Shown piece after piece: positions 25,001 to 32,357 of a DNA stretch of 64,000 nt. The notes under the pieces are model-generated. The model was not told the DNA's origin and searched no databases. It saw only the letters and a list, made by a program, of their open reading frames with translations. Made by a program: the position numbers and the translations under genes. This DNA comes from Paraburkholderia sp. LEh10 (lineage in GTDB: Bacteria; Pseudomonadota; Gammaproteobacteria; Burkholderiales; Burkholderiaceae): NCBI RefSeq assembly GCF_017814945.1, contig NZ_JAGIPX010000030.1, positions 31,373 to 95,372 on the forward strand. The letters run 5' to 3'. How positions within the stretch are numbered: position 1 is the first letter of the stretch; the number at the start of each line of letters is the position of its first letter.

Positions 25001-25685
25001 ATAATACGTAGGTGCCTTTCGCCGGTGCGCGCGCGCCCGACTGCGCGAGCAGGTTGCGCTCCATCGTTGCACGTAACTGCCCGATCAACGCGGGTGCGAG
25101 AGGCGGGGCCCCCGGGTCGTTCTGCTGTGACAGCCCAGGCATCAGCACCGCATAGTCGTCCGTCAGGCCGACCATCAGCGTGCGATACGGCACGTCGAAG
25201 GCCTCGCGGGTCACGAGCGTCGACGTGGCGACGGAAGAAAGCCGCCACAACTGCGCGTTCAGATCGTCGCCCCATGCTTTCTGTGTCGCATCGGAGACGA
25301 GCAGGTCGTAGCGCTTGTCGGCGGTCGGCGCCGAACCGGCTGCAACACCGCTCGCCCGCACCGCCTGTTCGACCTCGGGCGGCACGCTCTGGACGTCCTT
25401 CGTGGTCTCGTAGTAATCGACGGTCAGTTCAGTGCGCCTGAGAAACGACTCGGCGTTGTGGAGCGCGACCGAAAAGTTCGCGGCATCCTGCGCGCGGATG
25501 CTGCGCATATAGTCGACGTACTTGCCAATCGCGAGCCCGGCGAGCAGCGAAGCAGACACGGCGAGGATGACGAGCAGCAGCACGATCGTCGCGATATAGA
25601 CACGGCGCTGCCGCCGCGCATAGCGTGAGAGCCTGGCGAAGCCCTCAGCCAGCGATTCCTGCGTGCGATCCAGAAGATTCTGCAT
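22086..25685 (-). CDS. BvgS-like hybrid sensor histidine kinase with receiver and HPt domains
   Basis: The protein has 1199 residues. An N-terminal membrane segment (~30-53), a ~320-residue periplasmic sensor and a second segment (~375-400) are followed by a PAS-like region. HisKA has SHEIRTPLNALLG near residue 531. HATPase has an N-box NLLSNAFKF, DSGIGM and GGTGLGLSI. A degenerate receiver without the Asp follows (~790-900). A true receiver has DLVLTDIHMP with Asp near 956, and a C-terminal HPt has its His near 1140 in AHGAAGG. This is a multistep phosphorelay sensor. No response regulator lies beside it. The start at 25685 fits GAGGCG upstream; the frame is open 61 codons further. The receiver-HPt linker has a GAE repeat. 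Confidence 0.9.
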   Translation of the reverse strand: MQNLLDRTQESLAEGFARLSRYARRQRRVYIATIVLLLVILAVSASLLAGLAIGKYVDYMRSIRAQDAANFSVALHNAESFLRRTELTVDYYETTKDVQSVPPEVEQAVRASGVAAGSAPTADKRYDLLVSDATQKAWGDDLNAQLWRLSSVATSTLVTREAFDVPYRTLMVGLTDDYAVLMPGLSQQNDPGAPPLAPALIGQLRATMERNLLAQSGARAPAKGTYVLSAPYHDPLLGVPAIMAITAHYAGDTPVALIAIVKPLDQFFTFPVRSPHDGLVMLVGKRGVIKELPPVDAATAREFMRRAALIPHDTSRYSLDGVLFSVPVSNAVPSLVSHLSWGDIVGALRWQLGAIVGVTLLAALAVILTAKYWGLALLRRSNEEAVRALESETINHILVAATPVGLCIVRQRDFHILTSNQLARELLHLGDAPSGLPAHIGAAFKERNAHEAGASRLGKFAEFIVPALPVEPADADKPDTQYLQISYGAARYRGEDVLFCALLDVTVRHALGRQIRAAQSETEAMMKAQTSFFAAMSHEIRTPLNALLGNLELLSLTPGLDAHHQRLRAVGAAADGLRHIVNDILDFSKIGAGKMKLLPESFRPIEDLENLALSYAPLTSARPLRFYAHLSPSLYRTVRGDRTRVVQIVNNLLSNAFKFTPSGKITLTANVEPDLHDRPVLMCRVIDSGIGMDSSLVARIFNPFVQAESNTSSRYGGTGLGLSICARLCELMGGKIGVESVPGLGSAFTVSIPLEPTAEALAAASAEPPQQRGSALVLCQEAASAKVLDEMLAYVGWSASSAASVAAAEAWLRARRPGFVIVTGEYDLETVKALRAIRPVDVVWLTRSGQHQPTMRADGVYEVTEFSHDAIFACIGQLTGGVPSFEAPPAAAAWDERAADPSLQGLRVLVAEDNPLNQTLITEQLTALGCEPVLADNGREALALLRQTGVDLVLTDIHMPIMDGYALIEALRQSHPHLPVLAFSAVTAAEQIDEWRRRGFTAFVPKPASLKQVATALQGLRLRARAEGAEAAEGAEGAEGPERGSESVSAIEADRVDADSARAATVADAEPEPEPQTERGKPVPRGTPSDTQALPDTAPSLDPADKARFMQMLKDYLMTDLPRLASIIESRDVTALREWAHGAAGGFLVAQEAAFAAQCRELQYLCEGQPQWTPAHAARAAALHDHLRSAFALDVASIQ
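22569..22613 (-). repeat. In-frame 9-bp repeat in the hybrid kinase linker
   Basis: Five copies of the 9-mer cttccgctc (two slightly altered) lie between the receiver and HPt coding parts. They encode Gly-Ala-Glu triplets in the kinase. Because the unit is a multiple of three, copy-number change would lengthen or shorten the linker without breaking the frame. Confidence 0.8.
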
Positions 25686-25925
25686 ACATTTGCGCCTCGT
25701 GCATGGCAAGGCCGCACTGAAGCCGGTTAGACCCGCGCAATTGACGGGCTTCATAGTGAGCCGGCCGTGGACCTCCACAGCCGGACGTTCGCCGAACTGA
25801 CCTTGCCCAGATGCTGCGAGATCAGACCCGATATGCACCGAGTTTATTCTGTTTGCCGCCTGACGCAATCCGTCTGAAGAACACGGCTCGATCCGCGCCC
25901 TGCCTCGATAGTTGCAAGGAAACCC

Positions 25926-25952
25926 TAAAGCCTGAGTGGTCTCTGCCGTTAA
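25926..25952 (+). promoter_or_regulatory. FliA (sigma28) type promoter of the PAS chemoreceptor
   Basis: TAAA at 25926-25929, exactly 15 bases of spacer, then GCCGTTAA at 25945-25952. The consensus is TAAA-N15-GCCGATAA, so there is one mismatch. It lies ~50 bases before the chemoreceptor start. Chemotaxis genes are classic FliA targets. Confidence 0.75.
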
Positions 25953-26003
25953 GCCTTACAGATCGATTCGGATGCAAAGGTATCCGGCAGTTCAAGGAAT
26001 GTC

Positions 26004-27677
26004 ATGCGCAACAATCAGCCTGTAACCCAGAACGAGTACGACTACCCGCCGTCGCAGATGCTTGTGTCGGCGACCGACCTCAAAGGCAAGATCCAGTACT
26101 GCAATCCCGCCTTCATCGCCGTGTCGGGCTACGCCCGCGACGAGCTGATCGGCCAGCCGCACAACCTGATCCGCCACCCCGACATGCCCGCCGAAGCATT
26201 CGCCGACATGTGGACGACGATCCGCGCGGGACGTCCGTGGTCGGCGCTCGTCAAGAACCGCCGCAAGAACGGCGACCACTACTGGGTGCGCGCGAGCGTC
26301 ACGCCCGTCGTCGAGAAAGGCACGACGGTCGGCTATCTGAGCGTGCGCGTGAAGCCGGAACGCGAACAGGTCCGCGCGGCGCAAGCGTTATACGCGAAGA
26401 TGCGCGCGGGCGAAGCGCGCGGCTACCGCTTGCAACACGGCGTGGTGGTGCGCACGGGTCTCGTCGGCAAGCTGCAGGCGTTGATCCGTCTGCCCGTCGC
26501 GGTTCGCGCGACGATCGGCTACACGGTCGCGCCCGTCGCGCTGCTCGTCGCTGGTATCGCCGCGTGGGGCCGCGTGCCGCCGCTGCCGTTCTGGATCGCG
26601 TTCGGCGTAACGGCCGCGACGAGCGCCATCGCCGCGCAACTGCTGTCGCGTCATCTGGGACAGCCCGTCAACGCGATGTCGTCGTTCGCCACGCGGATGG
26701 CGGCGGGCGACCTGACCGCCGACCTCGCGATCGCCCGCCACGACGATCTCGGCGACGTGCTGCAGGCGCTCAACCAGCTGAAGGCGAATCTCGCCGCGAT
26801 CGTATTCGACGTGCGTGCGCAGATCGGCGGGATGCTCGACGCTGCGCACGAGATTTCGACGGGCAACGTCGATCTCGCGCGCCGCACGGAAATGCAGGCG
26901 GCTTCGCTGGAAGAAACGGCGGCGACGATGGAGCAGCTGACGACGACCGTGCAGGCGAATGCCGACGCCACCGTCCGCGCGCTCGATCTCGCGAAGGAAG
27001 CGCAGGCGGCCGCCGCACTCGGCGGCAAGGTCACGCAGCAGGTCGAGCAGACGATGGCGGGCATCACGGAAGCGTCGAAGCGCATTGCCGATATCACGGG
27101 CGTGATCGACGGCATCGCGTTCCAGACCAACATCCTCGCGCTCAATGCCGCCGTCGAGGCGGCACGCGCAGGCGAGGCAGGCCGCTCGTTCGCCGTCGTC
27201 GCCAGCGAAGTGCGGATGCTGGCGCAGCGTTGTGCCGCGTCGGCGAAGGAAATCAAGCAGGTGGTCGATACGACGGTGAGCGAGGTGTCGCGCGGCACGG
27301 AACTGGTCGGGCGCACGACGGCGCAGATGGCGGCGATCGATGAAGCCGTCGCCCGCGTGTCGTCGCTGATCGTCGAAGTGGCGAACGCGAGCAGCGAACA
27401 GGCCGACGGCATCAGCCAGGTGAACCAGGCCGTCTCGCATCTGGACAGCGCGACGCAGCAGAACGCCGCGATGGTCGAGCAGGCTGCGGCGACGGCGCAA
27501 CGGCTCGCGGAACAGGCCGACGTGCTCGACGAGGCCGTGCGTCTGTTCACGGTGGCGGACGCGGCGCCCGCGCGAACCGCGAGCAGGCCGCCGGCGCGCG
27601 CTGGCGCGGCCCTGCGCAGCCCGGCGGCGCCCGCGCACACGAATCGCGCTCACGCCGCCGAAGACGCTTTGGTCTGA
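26004..27677 (+). CDS. PAS-containing methyl-accepting chemotaxis protein (Aer-like)
   Basis: The 557-residue protein has an N-terminal cytoplasmic PAS domain (residues ~20-120; TDLKGKIQYCNPAFIAVSGY, LIRHPDMP, KNRRKNGDHYWVRA). Two close membrane segments (~168-217) leave almost no periplasmic loop. A HAMP domain (~218-270) and a signalling domain (~280-500) follow, with the hairpin tip GIAFQTNILALNAAVEAARAG that binds CheA/CheW. This is the layout of Aer-type energy/aerotaxis receptors, where the PAS domain usually binds FAD. The last ~45 residues are Ala/Arg/Pro-rich with no CheR-docking pentapeptide. It has its own FliA-type promoter and terminator and is divergent from the hybrid kinase. 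Confidence 0.9.
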   Translation: MRNNQPVTQNEYDYPPSQMLVSATDLKGKIQYCNPAFIAVSGYARDELIGQPHNLIRHPDMPAEAFADMWTTIRAGRPWSALVKNRRKNGDHYWVRASVTPVVEKGTTVGYLSVRVKPEREQVRAAQALYAKMRAGEARGYRLQHGVVVRTGLVGKLQALIRLPVAVRATIGYTVAPVALLVAGIAAWGRVPPLPFWIAFGVTAATSAIAAQLLSRHLGQPVNAMSSFATRMAAGDLTADLAIARHDDLGDVLQALNQLKANLAAIVFDVRAQIGGMLDAAHEISTGNVDLARRTEMQAASLEETAATMEQLTTTVQANADATVRALDLAKEAQAAAALGGKVTQQVEQTMAGITEASKRIADITGVIDGIAFQTNILALNAAVEAARAGEAGRSFAVVASEVRMLAQRCAASAKEIKQVVDTTVSEVSRGTELVGRTTAQMAAIDEAVARVSSLIVEVANASSEQADGISQVNQAVSHLDSATQQNAAMVEQAAATAQRLAEQADVLDEAVRLFTVADAAPARTASRPPARAGAALRSPAAPAHTNRAHAAEDALV

Positions 27678-27790
27678 TGGATCATCGTTACTCCCATCTC
27701 GACAACGCGCTAATGGCCAATAAAGATACGACGGTCAGCGCCCAGGAGTGTGTGCGGGCCGGCTGACCCGAGTAACAACGGCGTTTACAC

Positions 27791-27821
27791 AGCCCGCCCT
27801 TGATGGACGGGCTATTTTTTT
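27791..27821 (+). terminator. Intrinsic terminator after the chemoreceptor
   Basis: The stem AGCCCG...CGGGCT (27791-27813, one internal mismatch) is followed by ATTTTTTT. It lies about 115 bases past the chemoreceptor stop codon. Confidence 0.75.
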
Positions 27822-27822
27822 G

Positions 27823-27876
27823 CCGCACATTCCGCACATTCCGCACATTCCGCACATTCCGCACGTCCCGTACGTC
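27823..27876 (+). repeat. 9-bp tandem repeat between chemoreceptor and ogt
   Basis: Four perfect copies of CCGCACATT (27823-27858) are followed by two degenerate ones (CCGCACGTC, CCGTACGTC). The array begins right after the T-run of the terminator and ends 48 bases before the end of ogt. It is outside any gene I accept. Confidence 0.85.
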
Positions 27877-27923
27877 CGGGCGGCGCGCGTCGCTGAAAAG
27901 GCCGCCGCCGCGTGGCGCATCGT

Positions 27924-28454
27924 TCAATCGACGGCGAGCAGATCCAGTTGGCGCGGCGGCTTCGCCTGCGGGCGCTCGAGCGTCAGCAGCGCCTCCTTCC
28001 GGTGCAGTCCGCCTGCATAGCCAGTCAGGTCGCCCGCGCTCGAAATCACGCGATGACACGGCACGATGATCGAAATGGGATTGCGCCCGTTGGCCGCGCC
28101 GACCGCGCGCGACGCGGACAGCGGCAAGCCGAGGCGCTGCGCGATGCCGCCGTAGCTCGCCGTCTCGCCGTACGGAATCTTTTCGAGCTGTTCCCACACG
28201 TCGCGCTGGAACGCGCTGCCCAGCATCCGCAGCCGCACCGTGAAGCGCCGCCGCTCGCCCGCGAAGTATTCGCCGAGTTCTTCGCGCGCCTGTTGCAGAA
28301 CGCGTGACGGACCGCCCGCATCGAGCGCATCGCGCGCCGCGTCCGCTGCCGGAAAATATTTCTGTCCGGCGAAGAACACGCCCGTTAACGCGTCGTCTTC
28401 AGCGCGCAGCAGAATGTCGCCCAACGGACTCGGCATTAACATGCATTGCTTCAT
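27924..28454 (-). CDS. ogt: Methylated-DNA--protein-cysteine methyltransferase
   Basis: The 176-residue suicide repair protein moves the methyl group from O6-methylguanine to its own cysteine. The active site is in ISIIVPCHRVI. The DNA-binding helix region is FQRDVWEQLEKIPYGETASYGGIAQRLG, and SRAVGAANGRNP is the usual Asn-hinge. No Ada-type N-terminal regulatory domain is present, so this is the constitutive Ogt type. The ATG at 28454 begins the family similarity; 31 upstream codons look non-coding. The C-terminal tail PRQLDLLAVD is slightly longer than usual. Confidence 0.95.
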   Translation of the reverse strand: MKQCMLMPSPLGDILLRAEDDALTGVFFAGQKYFPAADAARDALDAGGPSRVLQQAREELGEYFAGERRRFTVRLRMLGSAFQRDVWEQLEKIPYGETASYGGIAQRLGLPLSASRAVGAANGRNPISIIVPCHRVISSAGDLTGYAGGLHRKEALLTLERPQAKPPRQLDLLAVD

Positions 28455-28842
28455 CAGATTCTCCCGCGTTGATAGCCTTGAGCATGCAGCGACTTTATCG
28501 GAACGACGAGCGCCCCCGCTTCCCGGATCTTGCTCTAGTACACGCACGCGTCACTGCGATGACAGCCGGCGACGGTCGACTGCAAATGTGCGGAACGCGT
28601 GCAACAAATGGGTCTTCATCGCCCGCTGCAGTGACGCGGGCAATCGTCGAAAAAACCCCAGCGCCCCGCCGAAAGCCGCGCCGCCGCGTGTTCGCGGACA
28701 ATGGCGCGCACCATTGCTGCATTGCGCACGGCGCGCCGGCATAATCGGAGGGTTGTGAGCGCCGCGCGACAGACGGCACGCGGCAGTGCCCTTACAATGC
28801 CTGTTCGGCAACGTTGTTCAATCACGCAAGAGGGAATTTTCG
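28455..28842. other. Gene-free stretch between ogt and the small gene at 28843
   Basis: No gene that I can support. An imperfect element GCCCGC...GCGGGC lies near 28620-28642. The divergent promoters of ogt and of the small plus-strand gene must lie here. Confidence 0.4.
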
Positions 28843-29094
28843 ATGCGCACCACCGGGTCTTCCGGGGCAATGGCCCTGCTCACCGAGCACGACGATGCAA
28901 CGGGTCGCGAACTGCGCTCGCTGCGTCTCGAATCGACAGAAGACGGTAAAGGCATTCTTCTGATCGAGGTCGATGAACGCAAGCCGGGCATCCACCGTGA
29001 AGTGCGTTATGAAATCACGCCGGCAGAACTGATTGCAGCCATCCGTGCGCATGGCGCCGAACTGCCGGGCGAACAGCACAATCACCGTCAATAA
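28843..29094 (+). CDS. Small hypothetical protein
   Basis: The 83-residue acidic soluble protein contains ELRSLRLESTEDGKGILLIEVDERKPGIHREVRYEITPAELIAAIRAHG. Alternating hydrophobic residues suggest a small beta-sheet with one C-terminal helix. The ATG at 28843 is preceded by AGAGGGA. I do not recognise a named family. It lies upstream of the DedA-rhodanese gene, separated by ~290 bases with a promoter between, so it is probably its own unit. Confidence 0.65.
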   Translation: MRTTGSSGAMALLTEHDDATGRELRSLRLESTEDGKGILLIEVDERKPGIHREVRYEITPAELIAAIRAHGAELPGEQHNHRQ

Positions 29095-29302
29095 TCGCAG
29101 CAGTCAGCCATAGCTTCACGACGAGCGCGCGCAGGTTCGTACGGCGAGCGCCTCTTGTTTTTCACGCAGGTGCCACCAAGTAACACCGCCCACGGAACGT
29201 CGCGCGACGCTCGCCGGGAGCACCTTGGTTTTCCTGTCGAAGATCGAGGCAACAAGCGCTTTTCCCGCATTTCAGCATTACGTGACGCATCGCACCCCTT
29301 GC

Positions 29303-29330
29303 TTGCACGTGGTCAAAATGCGTCCATAAT
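29303..29330 (+). promoter_or_regulatory. Sigma70-type promoter before the DedA-rhodanese gene
   Basis: TTGCAC at 29303-29308, a 16-base spacer, and CATAAT at 29325-29330, about 55 bases before the start codon. Both boxes match four or five of six consensus bases. Confidence 0.55.
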
Positions 29331-29352
29331 CGTTTAGTCCATCCCAGACGTT

Positions 29353-29366
29353 TTCGGGCCCGAAAT
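29353..29366. promoter_or_regulatory. Perfect 14-bp palindrome in the DedA-rhodanese leader
   Basis: TTTCGGGCCCGAAA lies between the -10 box and the start codon. It could be a repressor operator or a leader hairpin that affects translation. Confidence 0.4.
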
Positions 29367-29384
29367 GGCCCCGAAAGTAAGCCG

Positions 29385-30374
29385 ATGCTACATGATCTCG
29401 TCGAGCAGTACGGGCCTGCCATCGTATTCGTCAACGTGCTCGCCGCGTCGATCGGGTTGCCCGTGCCCGCAATGCCTTCTCTCGTGCTATTTGGCGCGAT
29501 GGCCGCGATGCATCCCGGTTCGGTCGGCACGCAGGTGCTGCCCGTGCTCGTTCTCGCCGTGTTCGCCACGCTGATCGGCGACAGCGCGTGGTTCGCGGCA
29601 GGCCGCATCTACGGCGGAAACACGCTGAAGACGCTGTGCAAGCTGTCGCTTTCGCGCGATACGTGCGTGAAAAAGACGGAACGCTTCTTTGGCCGATGGG
29701 GCGTGCGCGTGCTCGCCGTGGCGAAATTCGTACCAGGGCTCTCGATCGTCTCCATTCCTATGGCGGGCGCGATGGGCACGCCGTACCGCACGTTCCTCGC
29801 CTATGACAGCATCGGCGCGACGCTCTGGTCCGGCCTCGGGCTCGTGCTCGGCGTCGTGTTCGCACAGCAGATCGACATGCTGTTCGCCGGCGCAAGCCGC
29901 CTCGGCAAGATGACGGCCGTCGTCGTCGCGGTGCTGCTGGCCATCTACTGCGCGTACCGCTGGTATCGGCGCCGCCAACTCATCAAGAAGCTCGCCACCG
30001 CGCGCATGGACGTCGACGAACTGAACACCCTGATGCTCGACAAGCGCTCGCCCGTCCTGTTCGACATCCGCTCGCAGGAAAAGCGCACGCTCGATCCATT
30101 CGTGATTCCCGGCTCGGTATTCGCCGACGAACGCCAGCTCGACGAAATCGTCGCGAAGTATCCGCACGACCAGAAGCTCGTGATCTATTGCTCGTGTCCG
30201 AACGAAGTGTCGGCGGCATGGATGGCGAAGCAATTGACGGAAGCAGGCTTCGCGGACGTGCTGCCGTTGCGTGGCGGCCTCGATGCGTGGCGCGACGCGG
30301 GAGGCCAGCTCGAGCCACTCGCCGAAGAGCCCGAACCGACCGTCGCCGTCGGCATTACGCCGAAAACAGTCTGA
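29385..30374 (+). CDS. DedA-family membrane protein fused to a rhodanese domain
   Basis: The protein has 329 residues. Residues ~1-200 form a DedA/SNARE-associated membrane domain with about five hydrophobic segments and the family stretches GLPVPAMPSLVLFGAMAA, DSAWFAAGR and FGRWGVRVLAVAKFVPG. A basic linker RWYRRRQLIKK leads to a cytoplasmic rhodanese domain (~205-310). Its active-site loop reads YCSCPNE, with Cys269 in the catalytic position and a second Cys at 271. DedA proteins flip undecaprenyl-phosphate or other lipids; rhodaneses handle sulfane sulfur. The joint function is unknown. It is followed 59 bases later, same strand, by a redox flavoprotein. Confidence 0.85.
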   Translation: MLHDLVEQYGPAIVFVNVLAASIGLPVPAMPSLVLFGAMAAMHPGSVGTQVLPVLVLAVFATLIGDSAWFAAGRIYGGNTLKTLCKLSLSRDTCVKKTERFFGRWGVRVLAVAKFVPGLSIVSIPMAGAMGTPYRTFLAYDSIGATLWSGLGLVLGVVFAQQIDMLFAGASRLGKMTAVVVAVLLAIYCAYRWYRRRQLIKKLATARMDVDELNTLMLDKRSPVLFDIRSQEKRTLDPFVIPGSVFADERQLDEIVAKYPHDQKLVIYCSCPNEVSAAWMAKQLTEAGFADVLPLRGGLDAWRDAGGQLEPLAEEPEPTVAVGITPKTV

Positions 30375-30433
30375 ACCGACATTGGCTGTGGCCGGCGCGG
30401 GCGCGCAGCACAGCACAGCAAGGAGCGAATTCG

Positions 30434-32137
30434 ATGGGTGTAACGCGAGAGGGTGAAGAGGCGCAACGCGCCGTCACCAACGAGGCGCCGTTCTCGACGT
30501 TGTCGACGCGGCGTCATCAGATGTTCCCCGAACTTCAGCTGGAGGAAATCAAGCGGCTGTGCAGGTTCGGCGAACGTCGCCACTTCGACACGGGCGAATT
30601 GCTGTTCCGCACGGGCGAGACGGGGCCGGGCATGTTCGTGCTGCTGTCGGGCTCGGTCAAGGTCTATCAGCGCGACGGCCTTGGGCGCGAACTGCTCGTC
30701 AACGAACACCACAAGGGCTCGTTCCTCGCTGAAGTCGGCCAGCTGTCGGGCAAGCCGGCGCTCGTTGACGGCCTGGCGCTGGAGCCCGTCGAAGCACTGC
30801 TGGTTTCGCCGGAGCGCCTGCGCGCGCTGATCGTCGCGGAAGCCGAACTCGGCGAGCGCATCATGCGCGCGCTGATCCTGCGCCGCGTTTCGCTGATCGA
30901 GAAGGGCGCGGGCGGGCCGATCCTCATCGGCAAGAGCAACGACCGGCGGCTGGTGTCGCTGCAAGGCTTCCTGTCGCGCAACGGCCATCCGCATACGGTG
31001 CTCGACGAGCGCGACGAAGACGGGCTGCGTATCGTCGAACAGTTCGCCGCCGGCCCGGAAGACATGCCGCTCGTCATCTGTCCCGATGGCTCGGTGCTCC
31101 GTCATCCGAGCGACCCCGAACTGGCGACCTGTCTCGGCCTGATACCCGATCTCGACTCGGAATACGTGTACGACGTGGCGATCGTCGGCGCGGGCCCGGC
31201 GGGACTGGCGACGGCCGTGTATGCGGCGTCGGAGGGCCTGTCGGTGATCGTGCTCGACAGCCGCGCGCCCGGCGGTCAGGCGGGCGCCAGCTCGCGCATC
31301 GAGAACTATCTCGGCTTTCCCACGGGCATTTCCGGCCAGGCGCTCGCGGGCCGCGCGTTCGTGCAGGCGCAGAAGTTCGGCGCGCACGTCGCGATTCCCG
31401 TGAAGGTGAAGCATCTGCACTGCGAGGAGCGTCCGTACCGGCTCGAACTGGCTTGCCAGGGGAGCATCCGCGCGCAGGCAATCGTGATCGCGAGCGGCGC
31501 GGTGTACCGTCGCCCCGAGATCGACGGCCTCGAACGCTTCGACGGCCGCGGCATCTACTACTGGGCGTCGCCCGTCGAGGCAAAGCTGTGCAAGCGAGAA
31601 GAGATCGTGCTCGTCGGCGGGGGCAATTCGGCGGGCCAGGGCATCGTCTATCTTGCGTCGCACGCGAAGCACATCCACGTCCTGATCCGCCGCAGCGGCT
31701 TCGAGGCGACGATGTCACGCTATCTGATCGACCGGATCGCGTCGCTGCCGAATGTGACCGTCTATCCGGGCACCGAGATCGGCTGGCTCGAAGGCAACGA
31801 TGGCGGGCTCACCCAGGTCGGCTTGAAGCATCCATGCGCCGACGGGCGCGACCGTTTCGATTCGCGCCACCTGTTCCTGTTCACGGGCGCTGATCCGAAT
31901 ACGGACTGGCTGCGCACATGCGGCGTCGAACTCGACCCGAAGGGCTTCGTGATCACGGGCGCCAATTCGGCCTGCGATCTGACGACCTCCGTCGAGGGCG
32001 TATACGCAATCGGCGATGCGCGCGCCGGATCGACGAAGCGGGTTGCCGCTGCAGTCGGCGAAGGCGCGCAGGTCGTCGCGCAAATCCATCAGATGCTCGC
32101 CGAACGCGCGGGCGAGTCGGTCGCGCTCGGCGCCTGA
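30434..32137 (+). CDS. cNMP-binding thioredoxin-reductase-like flavoprotein without CxxC
   Basis: The protein has 567 residues. Residues ~20-140 are a cyclic-nucleotide-binding domain (FGERRHFDTGELLFRTGETGPGMFVLLSG). Residues ~160-245 look like a thioredoxin-fold segment. Residues ~250-560 form a thioredoxin-reductase-type FAD/NADPH module: VAIVGAGPAGLATAVYAA, APGGQAGASSRIENYLGF, LVGGGNSAGQ, GVYAIGDAR. The CxxC redox pair of true thioredoxin reductase is missing; the region reads ASPVEAKLCKREE. A disulfide substrate is therefore unlikely by the classic route. AGGAG precedes the ATG at 30434. It probably forms an operon with the DedA-rhodanese gene. Confidence 0.85.
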   Translation: MGVTREGEEAQRAVTNEAPFSTLSTRRHQMFPELQLEEIKRLCRFGERRHFDTGELLFRTGETGPGMFVLLSGSVKVYQRDGLGRELLVNEHHKGSFLAEVGQLSGKPALVDGLALEPVEALLVSPERLRALIVAEAELGERIMRALILRRVSLIEKGAGGPILIGKSNDRRLVSLQGFLSRNGHPHTVLDERDEDGLRIVEQFAAGPEDMPLVICPDGSVLRHPSDPELATCLGLIPDLDSEYVYDVAIVGAGPAGLATAVYAASEGLSVIVLDSRAPGGQAGASSRIENYLGFPTGISGQALAGRAFVQAQKFGAHVAIPVKVKHLHCEERPYRLELACQGSIRAQAIVIASGAVYRRPEIDGLERFDGRGIYYWASPVEAKLCKREEIVLVGGGNSAGQGIVYLASHAKHIHVLIRRSGFEATMSRYLIDRIASLPNVTVYPGTEIGWLEGNDGGLTQVGLKHPCADGRDRFDSRHLFLFTGADPNTDWLRTCGVELDPKGFVITGANSACDLTTSVEGVYAIGDARAGSTKRVAAAVGEGAQVVAQIHQMLAERAGESVALGA

Positions 32138-32167
32138 TTCTTCCTTTTCGTTATTCTTCGCTGCACC

Positions 32168-32191
32168 GCCCGCGCCTTTCACGGCGCGGGC
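32168..32191 (+). terminator. Strong hairpin after the flavoprotein gene
   Basis: A 9-bp perfect stem GCCCGCGCC/GGCGCGGGC with loop TTTCAC lies 31 bases past the stop. There is no T-run, so it may be a Rho-dependent or mRNA-stabilising end. Confidence 0.45.
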
Positions 32192-32357
32192 CGGCCGCCC
32201 TCGTGCCCGCCTTTCATGCCGCTTACCGGTTGTTACATTAGCGACCGTCTGCTTGCACCTGTGATTCTTTCTGCTTCGTAAGATTAAGTCAGCATTCAGT
32301 CAGATTGGCTTCACGATCAGCAATTGACTTGCATGGAACGCGAGTAAGGAGAACAGC

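Noticed and set aside
22755..25004. A 749-residue open frame on the plus strand
   Set aside because: It is antisense to the hybrid kinase, with Arg/His/Gln-rich low-complexity translation and no motif. The kinase frame has full domain evidence.
27823..27876. Possible CRISPR array
   Set aside because: The units are nine bases long and directly adjacent, with no spacers and no cas genes. It is a simple tandem repeat.
27688..28197. Minus-strand frames reading repeated Asn-Val-Arg or Met-Cys-Gly units
   Set aside because: They arise from translating the 9-bp tandem repeat and the antisense of non-coding DNA. There is no ribosome site or family match.
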